Shown piece by piece: positions 14,501-20,815 of a stretch of DNA of 20,815 nucleotides. The translations under genes and the position numbers were made by a program. Origin of the DNA: Propionibacterium sp. (lineage in GTDB: Bacteria; Actinomycetota; Actinomycetes; Propionibacteriales; Propionibacteriaceae); contig DURG01000220.1 in the NCBI GenBank assembly GCA_012837465.1, forward strand, positions 1-20,815. Reading direction: 5' to 3'. How positions within the stretch are numbered: the first letter of the stretch is position 1; each line of letters begins with the position of its first letter. The notes under the pieces are model-generated. The model was not told where the DNA came from. It did not search any database and worked only from the letters and a program-made list of their open reading frames with translations.

Positions 14501-15924
14501 AGGGGCTCGAACCTCGCCTGGAAGAAGCGCAGGTAGCGCGGCTCATAGACCATCGTGAGGCCCTTGACGGCATCGCGGTGGTCGAAGCAGGCCTTGACCG
14601 ATTCCGCCACCACGTCCATGTGCGCCTGCGTGTACACGCGACGCGGAATGGTGAGGCGGGTCAGCTCCAGCTTCGGCTTGTGGTTCTCGCCGGTGGCCTG
14701 GTTCCGGCCGGCCGACACGATGCCGCGCTCCATCGAGCGGATGCCGGATTCGAGGTACAGCTGCGCAGCCAGCGTCTGCGCCGGGTACGCCTCCTGGTCG
14801 AGGTGGGGGTAGAAGTCCTTCGCGTCGAGGAAGATCGCGTGGCCGCCGACGGGCTTCACGAACGGGATGTCCCACTGCTCGAGCAGCATGCCCAGGTAGC
14901 GGACCTGCCCGATGCGGCTCAACATGTAGTCGTCGTTGAGCGCCTCGCGGATGCCGATGGACATGGCCTCCATGTCGCGCCCGGCCATGCCTCCATAGGT
15001 GTGCAGGCCTTCGTAGACGACCACGAGGTTGCGCGCCTCTTCGTAGAGTTCCCGGTCGTTGGTGCTCAGCCAGCCGCCGATGTTGACCAGCGGGTCCTTC
15101 TTGCCCGACATGGTGGCGCCGTCGGTGTGCGAGCAGAACTCGCGCAGGATCTCCGCGATCGGCTTGTCCGCGTAACCCTCCTCGCGCTCCTGGATGAACA
15201 GGGCGTTCTCGATGGCGCGGGTGGCGTCGAGGTAGATCGGGATGCCGTGCTTGCTGGTCAGCTCGCGCACGTCGCGCAGGTTCGCCATCGAGATGGGCTG
15301 CCCGCCGGCCATGTTCACCGTCGCGGCGACGCAGACGTACGGGATCCGTTCGGCGCCCACCTCGTCAATGAGGGCGGAGAGCTTGTCGAGGTCGATGTTG
15401 CCCTTGAACGGGTGCAGCGAGTGCGAGTCGTGCGCCTCGTCGATGATGATGTCGTGGAACGTGGCGCCCGCATGCTCCTGGTGGAACCGGGTGGTGGTGA
15501 AGTACATGTTCCCCGGCACGTGGTCGCCGTCCTTGATGAGGCTCTGCGACAGGAGGTTCTCCGCGCCGCGGCCCTGGTGCGTCGGCACCAGGTACTGCCA
15601 GCCGTAGCACTCGCGGACGGTCTCCTCGAGGCGGTAGAAGTTCTCGCTGCCCGCATACGCCTCGTCGCCCAGCATCATGCCGGCCCACTGGCGGTCGCTC
15701 ATGGCGTTGGTGCCGGAATCGGTGAGCAGGTCGATGTAGACGTCGCGCGAACGCAACAGGAAGGTGTTGTAGCCCGCTTCCGCGAGCGCCTGTTCCCTCT
15801 CCTCACGCGTGGTCATGTGCAGTGGCTCCACCATCTTGATGCGGTAGGGCTCTGCCCAACTGCGGCGGTCCTGCTGCTGGCCCATCGTGTGGAGGGAGGA
15901 TGATCGGGTGTGCTGATCAGACAT
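14491..15924 (-). CDS. tpl: Tyrosine phenol-lyase (PLP-dependent beta-lyase)
   Basis: A 477-aa PLP enzyme of the tryptophanase/tyrosine phenol-lyase family. The PLP-binding lysine is Lys276 in TMSGKKDPLVNIGG. From memory of Citrobacter TPL, the residues separating TPL from tryptophanase are all TPL-like: Thr143 in FTTTR (TPL Thr124), Arg400 in SMERGI (TPL Arg381; Ile in TnaA), and Phe467 in LRFF (TPL Phe448; His463 in TnaA). It should therefore cleave L-tyrosine to phenol, pyruvate and ammonia. It is about 20 residues longer at the N-terminus than the 456-aa Citrobacter enzyme. The ATG at 15924 has AAGGA 4 nt upstream; a later Met14 is possible. The last residues PLVG and the stop are encoded by the repeat, replacing the usual short tail. 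Confidence 0.9.
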   Translation of the reverse strand: MSDQHTRSSSLHTMGQQQDRRSWAEPYRIKMVEPLHMTTREEREQALAEAGYNTFLLRSRDVYIDLLTDSGTNAMSDRQWAGMMLGDEAYAGSENFYRLEETVRECYGWQYLVPTHQGRGAENLLSQSLIKDGDHVPGNMYFTTTRFHQEHAGATFHDIIIDEAHDSHSLHPFKGNIDLDKLSALIDEVGAERIPYVCVAATVNMAGGQPISMANLRDVRELTSKHGIPIYLDATRAIENALFIQEREEGYADKPIAEILREFCSHTDGATMSGKKDPLVNIGGWLSTNDRELYEEARNLVVVYEGLHTYGGMAGRDMEAMSIGIREALNDDYMLSRIGQVRYLGMLLEQWDIPFVKPVGGHAIFLDAKDFYPHLDQEAYPAQTLAAQLYLESGIRSMERGIVSAGRNQATGENHKPKLELTRLTIPRRVYTQAHMDVVAESVKACFDHRDAVKGLTMVYEPRYLRFFQARFEPLVG

Positions 15925-16019
15925 GAGTTCCTTCGGAGGTCTCACTTCCGCGACGCCGGCGCGCGTCCTCGCGTCGACCGGGTGCGGGGGGCGTTGGTGG
16001 CTTTCCCCTGCGTGCGATC
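15925..16019. other. 95-bp gap between DUF2017 and the tyrosine phenol-lyase gene
   Basis: It holds the AAGGA ribosome-binding site of the lyase (15933-15929) on the minus strand. No strong hairpin or clear TANNNT -10 box is visible, so it is open whether the lyase is read from clpS-DUF2017 or from its own promoter. Confidence 0.5.
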
Positions 16020-16619
16020 CTAGGCGTCCGGGCCCACCAAGGGTTCGTAATCGTCAGGATCGAAGGCGGATCCGGTGCGGAGGCAGCGCTCCCGGGAGTC
16101 CATGAGGTCCTCCAGGATGTAGCCCATCCACTCGACGAGGTCCGCCAGGCCGGGGTTGGTGGCCACGATGGTGGGGGTGGGCTGCGCAAGGCGCTCGCTG
16201 CCGGCCAGCTCGGCCCACCAGAACAGGCGCAGGGCGCCCAAGGTCTTGGCCCAGTCGTCGACATCGCCCAGCTTCACGGGGATGTAGTCGCGGAAGGATT
16301 CGATGTTGTCGATGACCTTGCGCGCCGCCGCGATCCGGCTGCGGGTCTGCGCGTGGATGGAGTCTCGCCAGAACTCGTCGGATTGCTTGGCGTCCTCGAG
16401 TGCGGCGGGATACAGCCGTGCCAGCCGCGGGTTGGACAGCATCCGGTTGGTGGGGTCGTCGGCCATGTCGGCGACGATCTGCTCGAACGGGTCCTCGCTC
16501 TCGGCGGGCAGGAGTCCCTCGAGGTGCTGGGCGTAGAACTTCACCATCGACGCGAGGCCATTGGCGCGGCCGTCCGCGCCGTCGAACTCCCAGACGATGT
16601 CGGTCGGGTCAAGCTTCAC
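16020..16619 (-). CDS. DUF2017 protein, partner gene of clpS
   Basis: A 199-aa helical cytosolic protein of the actinobacterial DUF2017 family, routinely found next to clpS and of unknown function. Visible segments are WEFDGADGRANGL (10-22), DPFEQIVADMADDPTNRML (43-61), SNPRLARLYPAALED (62-76), and the C-terminal LVEWMGYILEDLMDSRE (161-177). The GTG start overlaps the clpS stop by 4 nt (GTGA), so translation is coupled. The frame stays open upstream through clpS as a shadow. It may work in ClpS-dependent proteolysis; that rests only on gene order. Confidence 0.87.
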   Translation of the reverse strand: MKLDPTDIVWEFDGADGRANGLASMVKFYAQHLEGLLPAESEDPFEQIVADMADDPTNRMLSNPRLARLYPAALEDAKQSDEFWRDSIHAQTRSRIAAARKVIDNIESFRDYIPVKLGDVDDWAKTLGALRLFWWAELAGSERLAQPTPTIVATNPGLADLVEWMGYILEDLMDSRERCLRTGSAFDPDDYEPLVGPDA

Positions 16620-16909
16620 GACTGCTCCATGGTGGCCCAGAGGTTGTAGCCCTGCATCGCCAACACGTCGCGCTCCATGGCCTCGCGGTTGCCGGACGAC
16701 ACTACGGCCTTGCCGTCGTGGTGGACCTTCAGCATCAGGTCCTCCGCCTTCTCGAGCGAGTACTTGAAGTACTCCTGGAACACGTAGGTCACGTAGCTCA
16801 TCAGGTTGACCGGGTCGTCCCACACGATGGTGACCCACGGAGTCGCCCCCTCGGGCGCCTCGACGGGCTGCTCGACGACCTCAACCCCTCCTGCTGGTGC
16901 TTGGCTCAT
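16616..16909 (-). CDS. clpS: ClpS, N-end rule adaptor of ClpAP/ClpCP
   Basis: A 97-aa adaptor that delivers proteins with N-degron residues to the Clp ATPase. The core domain spans about 22-95: TPWVTIVWDDPVNLMSYVTY (Asp31, Asp32 and Asn35 form part of the N-degron pocket), FKYSLEKAEDLMLKVHHDGKA (His64 in the usual binding position), and NREAMERDVLAM. The N-terminal 20 residues are acidic and flexible, as expected. The ATG at 16909 lies 30 bp from the divergent pncB start. I found no convincing ribosome-binding site or TANNNT box at the usual spacing. Confidence 0.95.
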   Translation of the reverse strand: MSQAPAGGVEVVEQPVEAPEGATPWVTIVWDDPVNLMSYVTYVFQEYFKYSLEKAEDLMLKVHHDGKAVVSSGNREAMERDVLAMQGYNLWATMEQS

Positions 16910-16926
16910 AGCCCCTACTCTGCCAC

Positions 16927-16932
16927 TACGCT
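16927..16932 (+). promoter_or_regulatory. -10 box TACGCT for pncB (leaderless)
   Basis: TACGCT is followed by GAAGCGC (7 nt) and the ATG at 16940. The whole clpS-pncB gap is 30 bp, so both promoters must overlap or extend into the clpS coding sequence. Confidence 0.5.
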
Positions 16933-16939
16933 GAAGCGC

Positions 16940-18292
16940 ATGACCACTGCTCTGCTGACCGATCACTACGAGCTGACGATGGTGCAGGCTGCCCTCGACG
17001 CGGGCACCGCGAACCGGCGCAGCCTGTTCGACCTGTTCACCCGCCGCCTGCCCAGCGGCCGGCGCTACGGGGTCGCGGCGGGATTGGGCCGCGCCATCGA
17101 CGCCATCGAGAACTTCCGCTTCGGCGACGAGGAGCTCGGCTTCCTGCTCGGGCAGGGCATCATCAAGGACAACCTGGCGGAGTACCTGGCGAACTACCGG
17201 TTCAGCGGCGACATCTGGGGCTACCCCGAGGGCGAGGTCTACTTCCCCGGCTCCCCCGTCCTGTCGGTGGAGGGCACCTTCGCGGAGGCGTGCCTCCTGG
17301 AGACGGTGCTGCTGAGCATCTACAACCATGATTCGGCCATCGCCGCGGCGGCCTCCCGCATGACCGCCATGGCCGGGGACCGCGCCTGCGCCGAGATGGG
17401 CGCGCGCCGCACGCAGGAGCACTCCGCCGTCGCCGCCGCCCGCGCCGCCTACGTGGCGGGCTTCGCCTCCACCTCCAACCTCGAGGCCGGCCGCACCTAC
17501 GGCATCCCCACCATCGGCACCGCCGCGCACTCGTTCACGCTGCTGTTCGACACCGAGGAGGACGCGTTCCGCGCCCAACTCGCCGCGCTGGGCGAGGACA
17601 CCACGCTGCTGGTCGACACCTATGACGAGGAGGCCGCCATCCGCCTCGGCGTCGAGCTGACCGAGGGCCGGCTCGGCTCCATCCGCCTCGACTCCGGTGA
17701 CCTGGCGATCATGGCCCGCCAGGCCCGCGACCTGCTCGACGACCTGGGCGCCACCGAGACCAAGATCATGGTCACCTCGGATCTCGACGAGTGGCAGATC
17801 GCCGCCCTGCAGGGCGCCCCCGTCGACGGCTACGGCGTGGGCACCTCCCTGGTGACGGGCTCCGGCCACCCCACGTGCGGCTTCGTCTACAAGCTGGTCG
17901 CCCGCGCGGATTCCGAGGATCCGGACGCGCCGTGGGTGCCGGTGGGCAAGAAGTCGAAGGGCAAGAACACGCTCGGCGGCCGCAAGTTCGCGATGCGCCG
18001 GCTCGGCGAGAACGGCCGCGCGGAATCGGAGGTCATCGGCCTCGGCACGCCCCCGGTCAACGACGGCAACGATCGCGAGCTGCTCGTGCCCATCTACGAG
18101 AGGGGCGAGCTCGTCCACCACGCCACGCTCGAGGATGCCCGCCGACGCCACCGCGAATCGCTGGCTGAGCTGCCGCTGGCGGCGCGCCGCATCTCCGACG
18201 GCGACCCGGCGCTGGAGACGATCATCCTCGACGAGACCGGCGACGTGACGACCAACCCCTACCAGGCCGCACCCGTCGTCACGAACCTCTGA
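16940..18292 (+). CDS. pncB: Nicotinate phosphoribosyltransferase
   Basis: A 450-aa enzyme of the Preiss-Handler NAD salvage pathway that joins nicotinate and PRPP to nicotinate mononucleotide with ATP. Motifs are LLTDHYELTMVQAAL (5-19), GARRTQEHSA (154-163), GIPTIGTAAHSFTLLF (188-203, His197 being the autophosphorylated histidine), RLDSGDLA, and GYGVGTSLVTG. The ATG is chosen because it begins the family N-terminus and follows the -10 box; the frame is open for 540 nt upstream through clpS and DUF2017 only as a shadow. The divergent clpS-pncB arrangement recurs in actinobacteria. Confidence 0.96.
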   Translation: MTTALLTDHYELTMVQAALDAGTANRRSLFDLFTRRLPSGRRYGVAAGLGRAIDAIENFRFGDEELGFLLGQGIIKDNLAEYLANYRFSGDIWGYPEGEVYFPGSPVLSVEGTFAEACLLETVLLSIYNHDSAIAAAASRMTAMAGDRACAEMGARRTQEHSAVAAARAAYVAGFASTSNLEAGRTYGIPTIGTAAHSFTLLFDTEEDAFRAQLAALGEDTTLLVDTYDEEAAIRLGVELTEGRLGSIRLDSGDLAIMARQARDLLDDLGATETKIMVTSDLDEWQIAALQGAPVDGYGVGTSLVTGSGHPTCGFVYKLVARADSEDPDAPWVPVGKKSKGKNTLGGRKFAMRRLGENGRAESEVIGLGTPPVNDGNDRELLVPIYERGELVHHATLEDARRRHRESLAELPLAARRISDGDPALETIILDETGDVTTNPYQAAPVVTNL

Positions 18293-18297
18293 GTGCC

Positions 18298-18444
18298 GGT
18301 CCCTGAGCGGCGCCCCGCGAGCTTGCGAGCCAGGCGACGACGAAGGGCTCCCGCAGCCCGTCTGACAGCTCAACCACCGGGATCAACGTCGAAAAGAGGC
18401 TGCGGCGGCCCTTCGTCGTTCGCTGGCGCTCACGCTCAGGGACC
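18298..18444. repeat. Palindromic repeat island between pncB and the cysteine hydrolase
   Basis: A 147-bp imperfect palindrome starting 6 nt after pncB. The outer 12 bp GGTCCCTGAGCG (18298-18309) are the exact inverse of CGCTCAGGGACC (18433-18444). An inner pair, 18336-18358 against 18398-18420, matches at 20 of 23 positions. The right arm contains type B repeat copy 2. The loop has GCCCGTCTGACAGCT, as in the island at 14394-14500. Located between convergent genes, it is likely a two-way terminator. Confidence 0.8.
18398..18442. repeat. Dispersed repeat, type B, copy 2 (45 bp)
   Basis: Differs from the copy at 10060-10104 at only two of 45 positions. It supplies the TGA stop (18438-18436) of the cysteine hydrolase, at the same repeat position (39-41) used by folA. 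Confidence 0.8.
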
Positions 18445-18978
18445 GATCTCGGCGGCTGTCGTCAGGGTCACCTGGGGCGGGTAGAGGCCCATCACCTGCA
18501 GCGCTGCCGCGTGGTTCTCGGGCGTCGAACCTGCGCAGGCGTCGGTGACCAGCGTGATCGTCGCGCCCGCGTCCGCAGCGGGCAGCACGGTGGAGATCAC
18601 GCAGCAATCGGTGGACACCCCGGTGACCACGAGCTCCGGCGCCTCCCCGACGACGGGCGCGAGCACGTCCCATTTGCCGAAGGTGGGGGCGTCGAGCACC
18701 ATCGCCTCCACGTCGGCGAGCTCGTCCACCAGGTCGAAGTATGGGTCGTCCGCGGGGCGGTCCGCGAAGGGCCAGGCGGCCATGTACTCCTGCCAGGACC
18801 CCACCCGGGCGCCGGGCTCCGGCGGGATCCAGCGGGTGATGATCGTACGGCCGCGATGCTGGGCGGCCAGGGCCGTGATGTTGGCAACCGCCTCGGGCCA
18901 CATCGGCGAGCCCCACTCCGAGCCGGGGTCCGCGAAGATCCGCTGCGGGTCGATGATGACCAGCCACGGCCCGTTCAC
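18436..18978 (-). CDS. Isochorismatase-like cysteine hydrolase
   Basis: A 180-aa cytosolic hydrolase of the isochorismatase/nicotinamidase superfamily. The catalytic triad is visible as Asp10 (LVIIDPQ), Lys102 (FGKWD) and nucleophile Cys126 (GVSTDCCV). It lacks the metal-binding Asp/His cluster expected of nicotinamidase PncA after the first strand, so I do not call it PncA despite its position beside pncB. The GTG at 18978 overlaps the permease stop by 4 nt, so it belongs to the PfkB-NCS1 operon on the same strand rather than with pncB. The substrate is probably a compound imported by the permease. Its stop codon lies in repeat type B, and the protein ends Gly-Pro. Confidence 0.88.
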   Translation of the reverse strand: MNGPWLVIIDPQRIFADPGSEWGSPMWPEAVANITALAAQHRGRTIITRWIPPEPGARVGSWQEYMAAWPFADRPADDPYFDLVDELADVEAMVLDAPTFGKWDVLAPVVGEAPELVVTGVSTDCCVISTVLPAADAGATITLVTDACAGSTPENHAAALQVMGLYPPQVTLTTAAEIGP

Positions 18979-20477
18979 GCGCGCTCCTCCTGGCGGGCGA
19001 TGGTGCCGCGGCGGGCGATGAGCGTCACGATGAAGCTCAGCACCAGCGCGATCAGCACGCCCAGGTTCGCCCACGGCCACACGCCGTCCCACGCCTCCAC
19101 ACCGTCGACGACGGTGCGGCTACCCAGGCCGAGCGGCTCCAGCAGGTAGCCCTGCCAGTTGGCCCAGGGCGCGTCGCCGGCGAACTGGTTGATCACCAGG
19201 CCCCAATCGAGGATGGTGGTGACCACCATGGTGCCGATGGAGACCCAGTCGAACGCGCCGTAGCGGCCGTTGGCGTCGAACAGCGCCTCCTCGTCGTAGG
19301 GGCGCTTGCGGCTGACGATGTCGGCGATGAGGATGCCGGCCCACGAGGCCATGGGCACGCCGAGGATGAGCAGGAAGCTCTGGAATGGGCCGAGGAAGTT
19401 CGCCGCGAAGAACACCACGAAGATGGTGCCGAGGGTGAGGATCACGCCGTCGATGGCGGCGGCCGCGGGGCGCGGGATGCGGATGCCGAGGCTGAGCAGC
19501 GTCAAGCCTGAGGAGTAGATGCCCAGCACGGCGCCGGAGACCAGCGCGAGCACGGCTGTGATCCAGAACGGGATGAGTACCCACACCGGCAGAATCGTCG
19601 CGAGCGTGCCGATGGGGTCGTCGGCGATGCCGTCGCTGAGCGCGGGATCCGAGCCGGCCAGCAGCAGGCCGAAGAGCACCAGGATCACCGGGGCAACCGA
19701 GCCGCCCAGCGTGTTCCACCAGACGATCGAACCGTTGGAAGCGTCGCGGCGCTGGTAGCGCGACCAGTCTGCCGCGATGTTGATCCAGCCCAGCCCGAAG
19801 CCCGTCATGACCATCGTCAGCGCGCCCATCACCTGTGCCGGCGAGCCCGAGGGGATCTGCTGCACCGCGGACCAGTCGATGTGGCTGAACGTCAGGATCA
19901 TGTAGACGATCGTGATGGCACCGGTGATCCACGTCAGCACCGATTGCATCTTCATGATCGTGTGGTAACCCAGCACGGAGGCCACCACGATCAACAGCGC
20001 CACGGCGACCGCGGCGATGACCTTGGTGGTTGTGCCGCCGCCCATGCCGAGCCGGTCGAAGACCGTGGCGGTGGCCAGCACCGCCATGATCGACAGGAAG
20101 GTCTCCCAACCGATCGACAGGAACCAGCTGACGATGCCGGGCAGCTTCTGCCCGTGCACGCCGAACGCTGAGCGCGAGATCACCATGGTGGGCACCGAGC
20201 CGCGCTTGCCCGCGATGGCGATGATGCCGCAGAGGGCGAAGGAGATGGGGATGCCGATCAGCGCGACGATGAGGCCCTGCCAGAAGGAGACCCCGAAGCC
20301 GTAGATGAAGGCGGCGTACCCCATGCCGAACACGGACACGTTGGCGGCGAACCAGGGCCAGAAGAGGTCGCGCGGCCGCGCGGTGCGCTCGGCCTCGTCG
20401 ATGATGTCGATGCCGTTGGTCTCGATCAACCGGGCCTTGGTGGCCTCGTCGAAGCCGGTTTGAGTGCTAGCGGTCAT
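18975..20477 (-). CDS. NCS1-family permease (cytosine/purine type)
   Basis: A 500-aa transporter of the nucleobase:cation symporter-1 family. About twelve hydrophobic helices are visible. Family features include the N-terminal DLFWPWFAANVSVFGMGYAA (helix 1), RSAFGVHGQKLPGIVSW (after helix 2), GFGLGWINIAADWSRYQRR (middle signature), and ILIADIVSRKRPYDEEALFD in the C-terminal half. NCS1 members take up cytosine, purines, hydantoins or thiamine-type pyrimidines; which one cannot be read here. It lies 18 nt downstream of the PfkB kinase gene and overlaps the cysteine hydrolase start, suggesting uptake, phosphorylation and hydrolysis of one compound class. Confidence 0.92.
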   Translation of the reverse strand: MTASTQTGFDEATKARLIETNGIDIIDEAERTARPRDLFWPWFAANVSVFGMGYAAFIYGFGVSFWQGLIVALIGIPISFALCGIIAIAGKRGSVPTMVISRSAFGVHGQKLPGIVSWFLSIGWETFLSIMAVLATATVFDRLGMGGGTTTKVIAAVAVALLIVVASVLGYHTIMKMQSVLTWITGAITIVYMILTFSHIDWSAVQQIPSGSPAQVMGALTMVMTGFGLGWINIAADWSRYQRRDASNGSIVWWNTLGGSVAPVILVLFGLLLAGSDPALSDGIADDPIGTLATILPVWVLIPFWITAVLALVSGAVLGIYSSGLTLLSLGIRIPRPAAAAIDGVILTLGTIFVVFFAANFLGPFQSFLLILGVPMASWAGILIADIVSRKRPYDEEALFDANGRYGAFDWVSIGTMVVTTILDWGLVINQFAGDAPWANWQGYLLEPLGLGSRTVVDGVEAWDGVWPWANLGVLIALVLSFIVTLIARRGTIARQEERA

Positions 20478-20495
20478 TGCCGAAGTGTGGCACGC

Positions 20496-20815
20496 TCAGC
20501 CCCAGGTGGCCAGAAACGCGTCGATCTCAGCGGCCGTGGGCGAGTTCGTCGGCCCGTGGCGAGTGACCTGGATGGCGCCGGCGACGTTGGCCCGGCGGCA
20601 GGCCTCGACCCATCCCGTGCCGCGCGAGCGCTCGGCCACGAGGACGCCGGTGTGAGCATCTCCCGCGCCATTGGTGTCGATGGGTGTCTGCGGGAAACCA
20701 GGCACCTCCGTGGTGCGGCCGTCGGCGCGCACCGCGCAGCCCGCGTCGCCGTCGCGGACGATCGCCACGGCGCCCTCGGGCAGGAGGGCTTGCATCGCGT
20801 CCGCGGCCTCGGCCA
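20496..20815 (-). CDS. PfkB-family carbohydrate/nucleoside kinase (C-terminal part; gene runs off the window)
   Basis: The visible 106 residues are the C-terminal third of a ribokinase-type sugar or nucleoside kinase. The PfkB signature 2, DTNGAGDAHTGVL, contains the catalytic Asp of GAGD and the anion hole. It is preceded by the strand AIVRDGDAGCAV and followed by the helix ACRRANVAGAIQVTRHGP. The frame is open to the window edge, so the start lies beyond 20815. It is the upstream member of the operon with the NCS1 permease. The substrate could be a nucleoside, ribose or pseudouridine-like compound; the specificity-determining N-terminus is not in view. Confidence 0.9.
   Translation of the reverse strand, partial: AEAADAMQALLPEGAVAIVRDGDAGCAVRADGRTTEVPGFPQTPIDTNGAGDAHTGVLVAERSRGTGWVEACRRANVAGAIQVTRHGPTNSPTAAEIDAFLATWG

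Noticed and set aside
14455..15903. 482-codon + strand open frame antisense to the tyrosine phenol-lyase
   Set aside because: The minus strand encodes a clear PLP enzyme over the same bases, and the + frame has no recognisable domain.
16400..16939. Upstream extension of pncB
   Set aside because: It would cross clpS and DUF2017 antisense; the ATG at 16940 matches the family N-terminus.
16910..16939. Leaderless-type -10 box for clpS
   Set aside because: Minus-strand TAGTGG and TAGGGG lack the final T and the spacing is poor, so no promoter is listed.
18436..18978. Nicotinamidase (PncA) call for the cysteine hydrolase beside pncB
   Set aside because: The metal-binding Asp and His residues after the first strand are missing, and it is in a different transcription unit.

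Overview
This window is chromosomal DNA from a high-GC Gram-positive bacterium. I infer an actinobacterium, possibly of the Propionibacteriaceae, from the GC-rich third codon positions, frequent GTG starts, 4-nt GTGA gene overlaps, and actinobacterial families and neighbourhoods: DUF3618 with a GroES paralogue beside bcp, clpS-DUF2017 divergent from pncB, and murI-rph-rdgB. Coding density is high. I see no phage, insertion sequence, transposase or CRISPR array. The only non-coding elements of note are one tRNA, a set of dispersed palindromic repeats, and promoters.

Layout: (1) 1-1992, the end of a 2-oxoacid dehydrogenase operon (E1 beta, E2) closed by a perfect 14-bp hairpin. (2) 2053-4545, a DUF6328 membrane protein, then on the minus strand a tiny Cys-rich protein, a MerR regulator with a cobalamin-binding light-sensor module (CarH/LitR type) and a DUF1295 membrane protein. 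(3) 4588-6445, a GroES-like protein and a DUF3618 protein, divergent from bcp and a YigZ/IMPACT protein. (4) 6455-9861, tRNA-Leu(UAG), a 2H RNA phosphodiesterase, a DUF2254 membrane protein and DNA polymerase IV. (5) 10098-14371, a compact six-gene minus-strand operon murI-rph-rdgB-thyA-DUF1707-folA, linking wall precursor synthesis, tRNA maturation, nucleotide-pool cleaning and the thymidylate/dihydrofolate cycle. (6) 14491-16909, a tyrosine phenol-lyase, DUF2017 and clpS on the minus strand. (7) 16940-20815, pncB (nicotinate salvage), then convergently a PfkB kinase, NCS1 permease and cysteine hydrolase operon that probably takes up and processes a nucleobase-like or related compound.

The strongest second-look items are: the CarH-like regulator with two TTGTACAA-type boxes exactly 11 bp apart over the -35 region of the next gene and a further box at its own promoter; eight genes with a TANNNT -10 box only 6-8 nt before the start codon, implying leaderless mRNAs; repeat islands whose sequence supplies the stop codons of three genes; an enzyme likely to be auto-named tryptophanase whose discriminating residues are those of tyrosine phenol-lyase; a Bcp peroxiredoxin lacking its usual resolving cysteine; and a Pol IV with an extra C-terminal Tudor-like segment.
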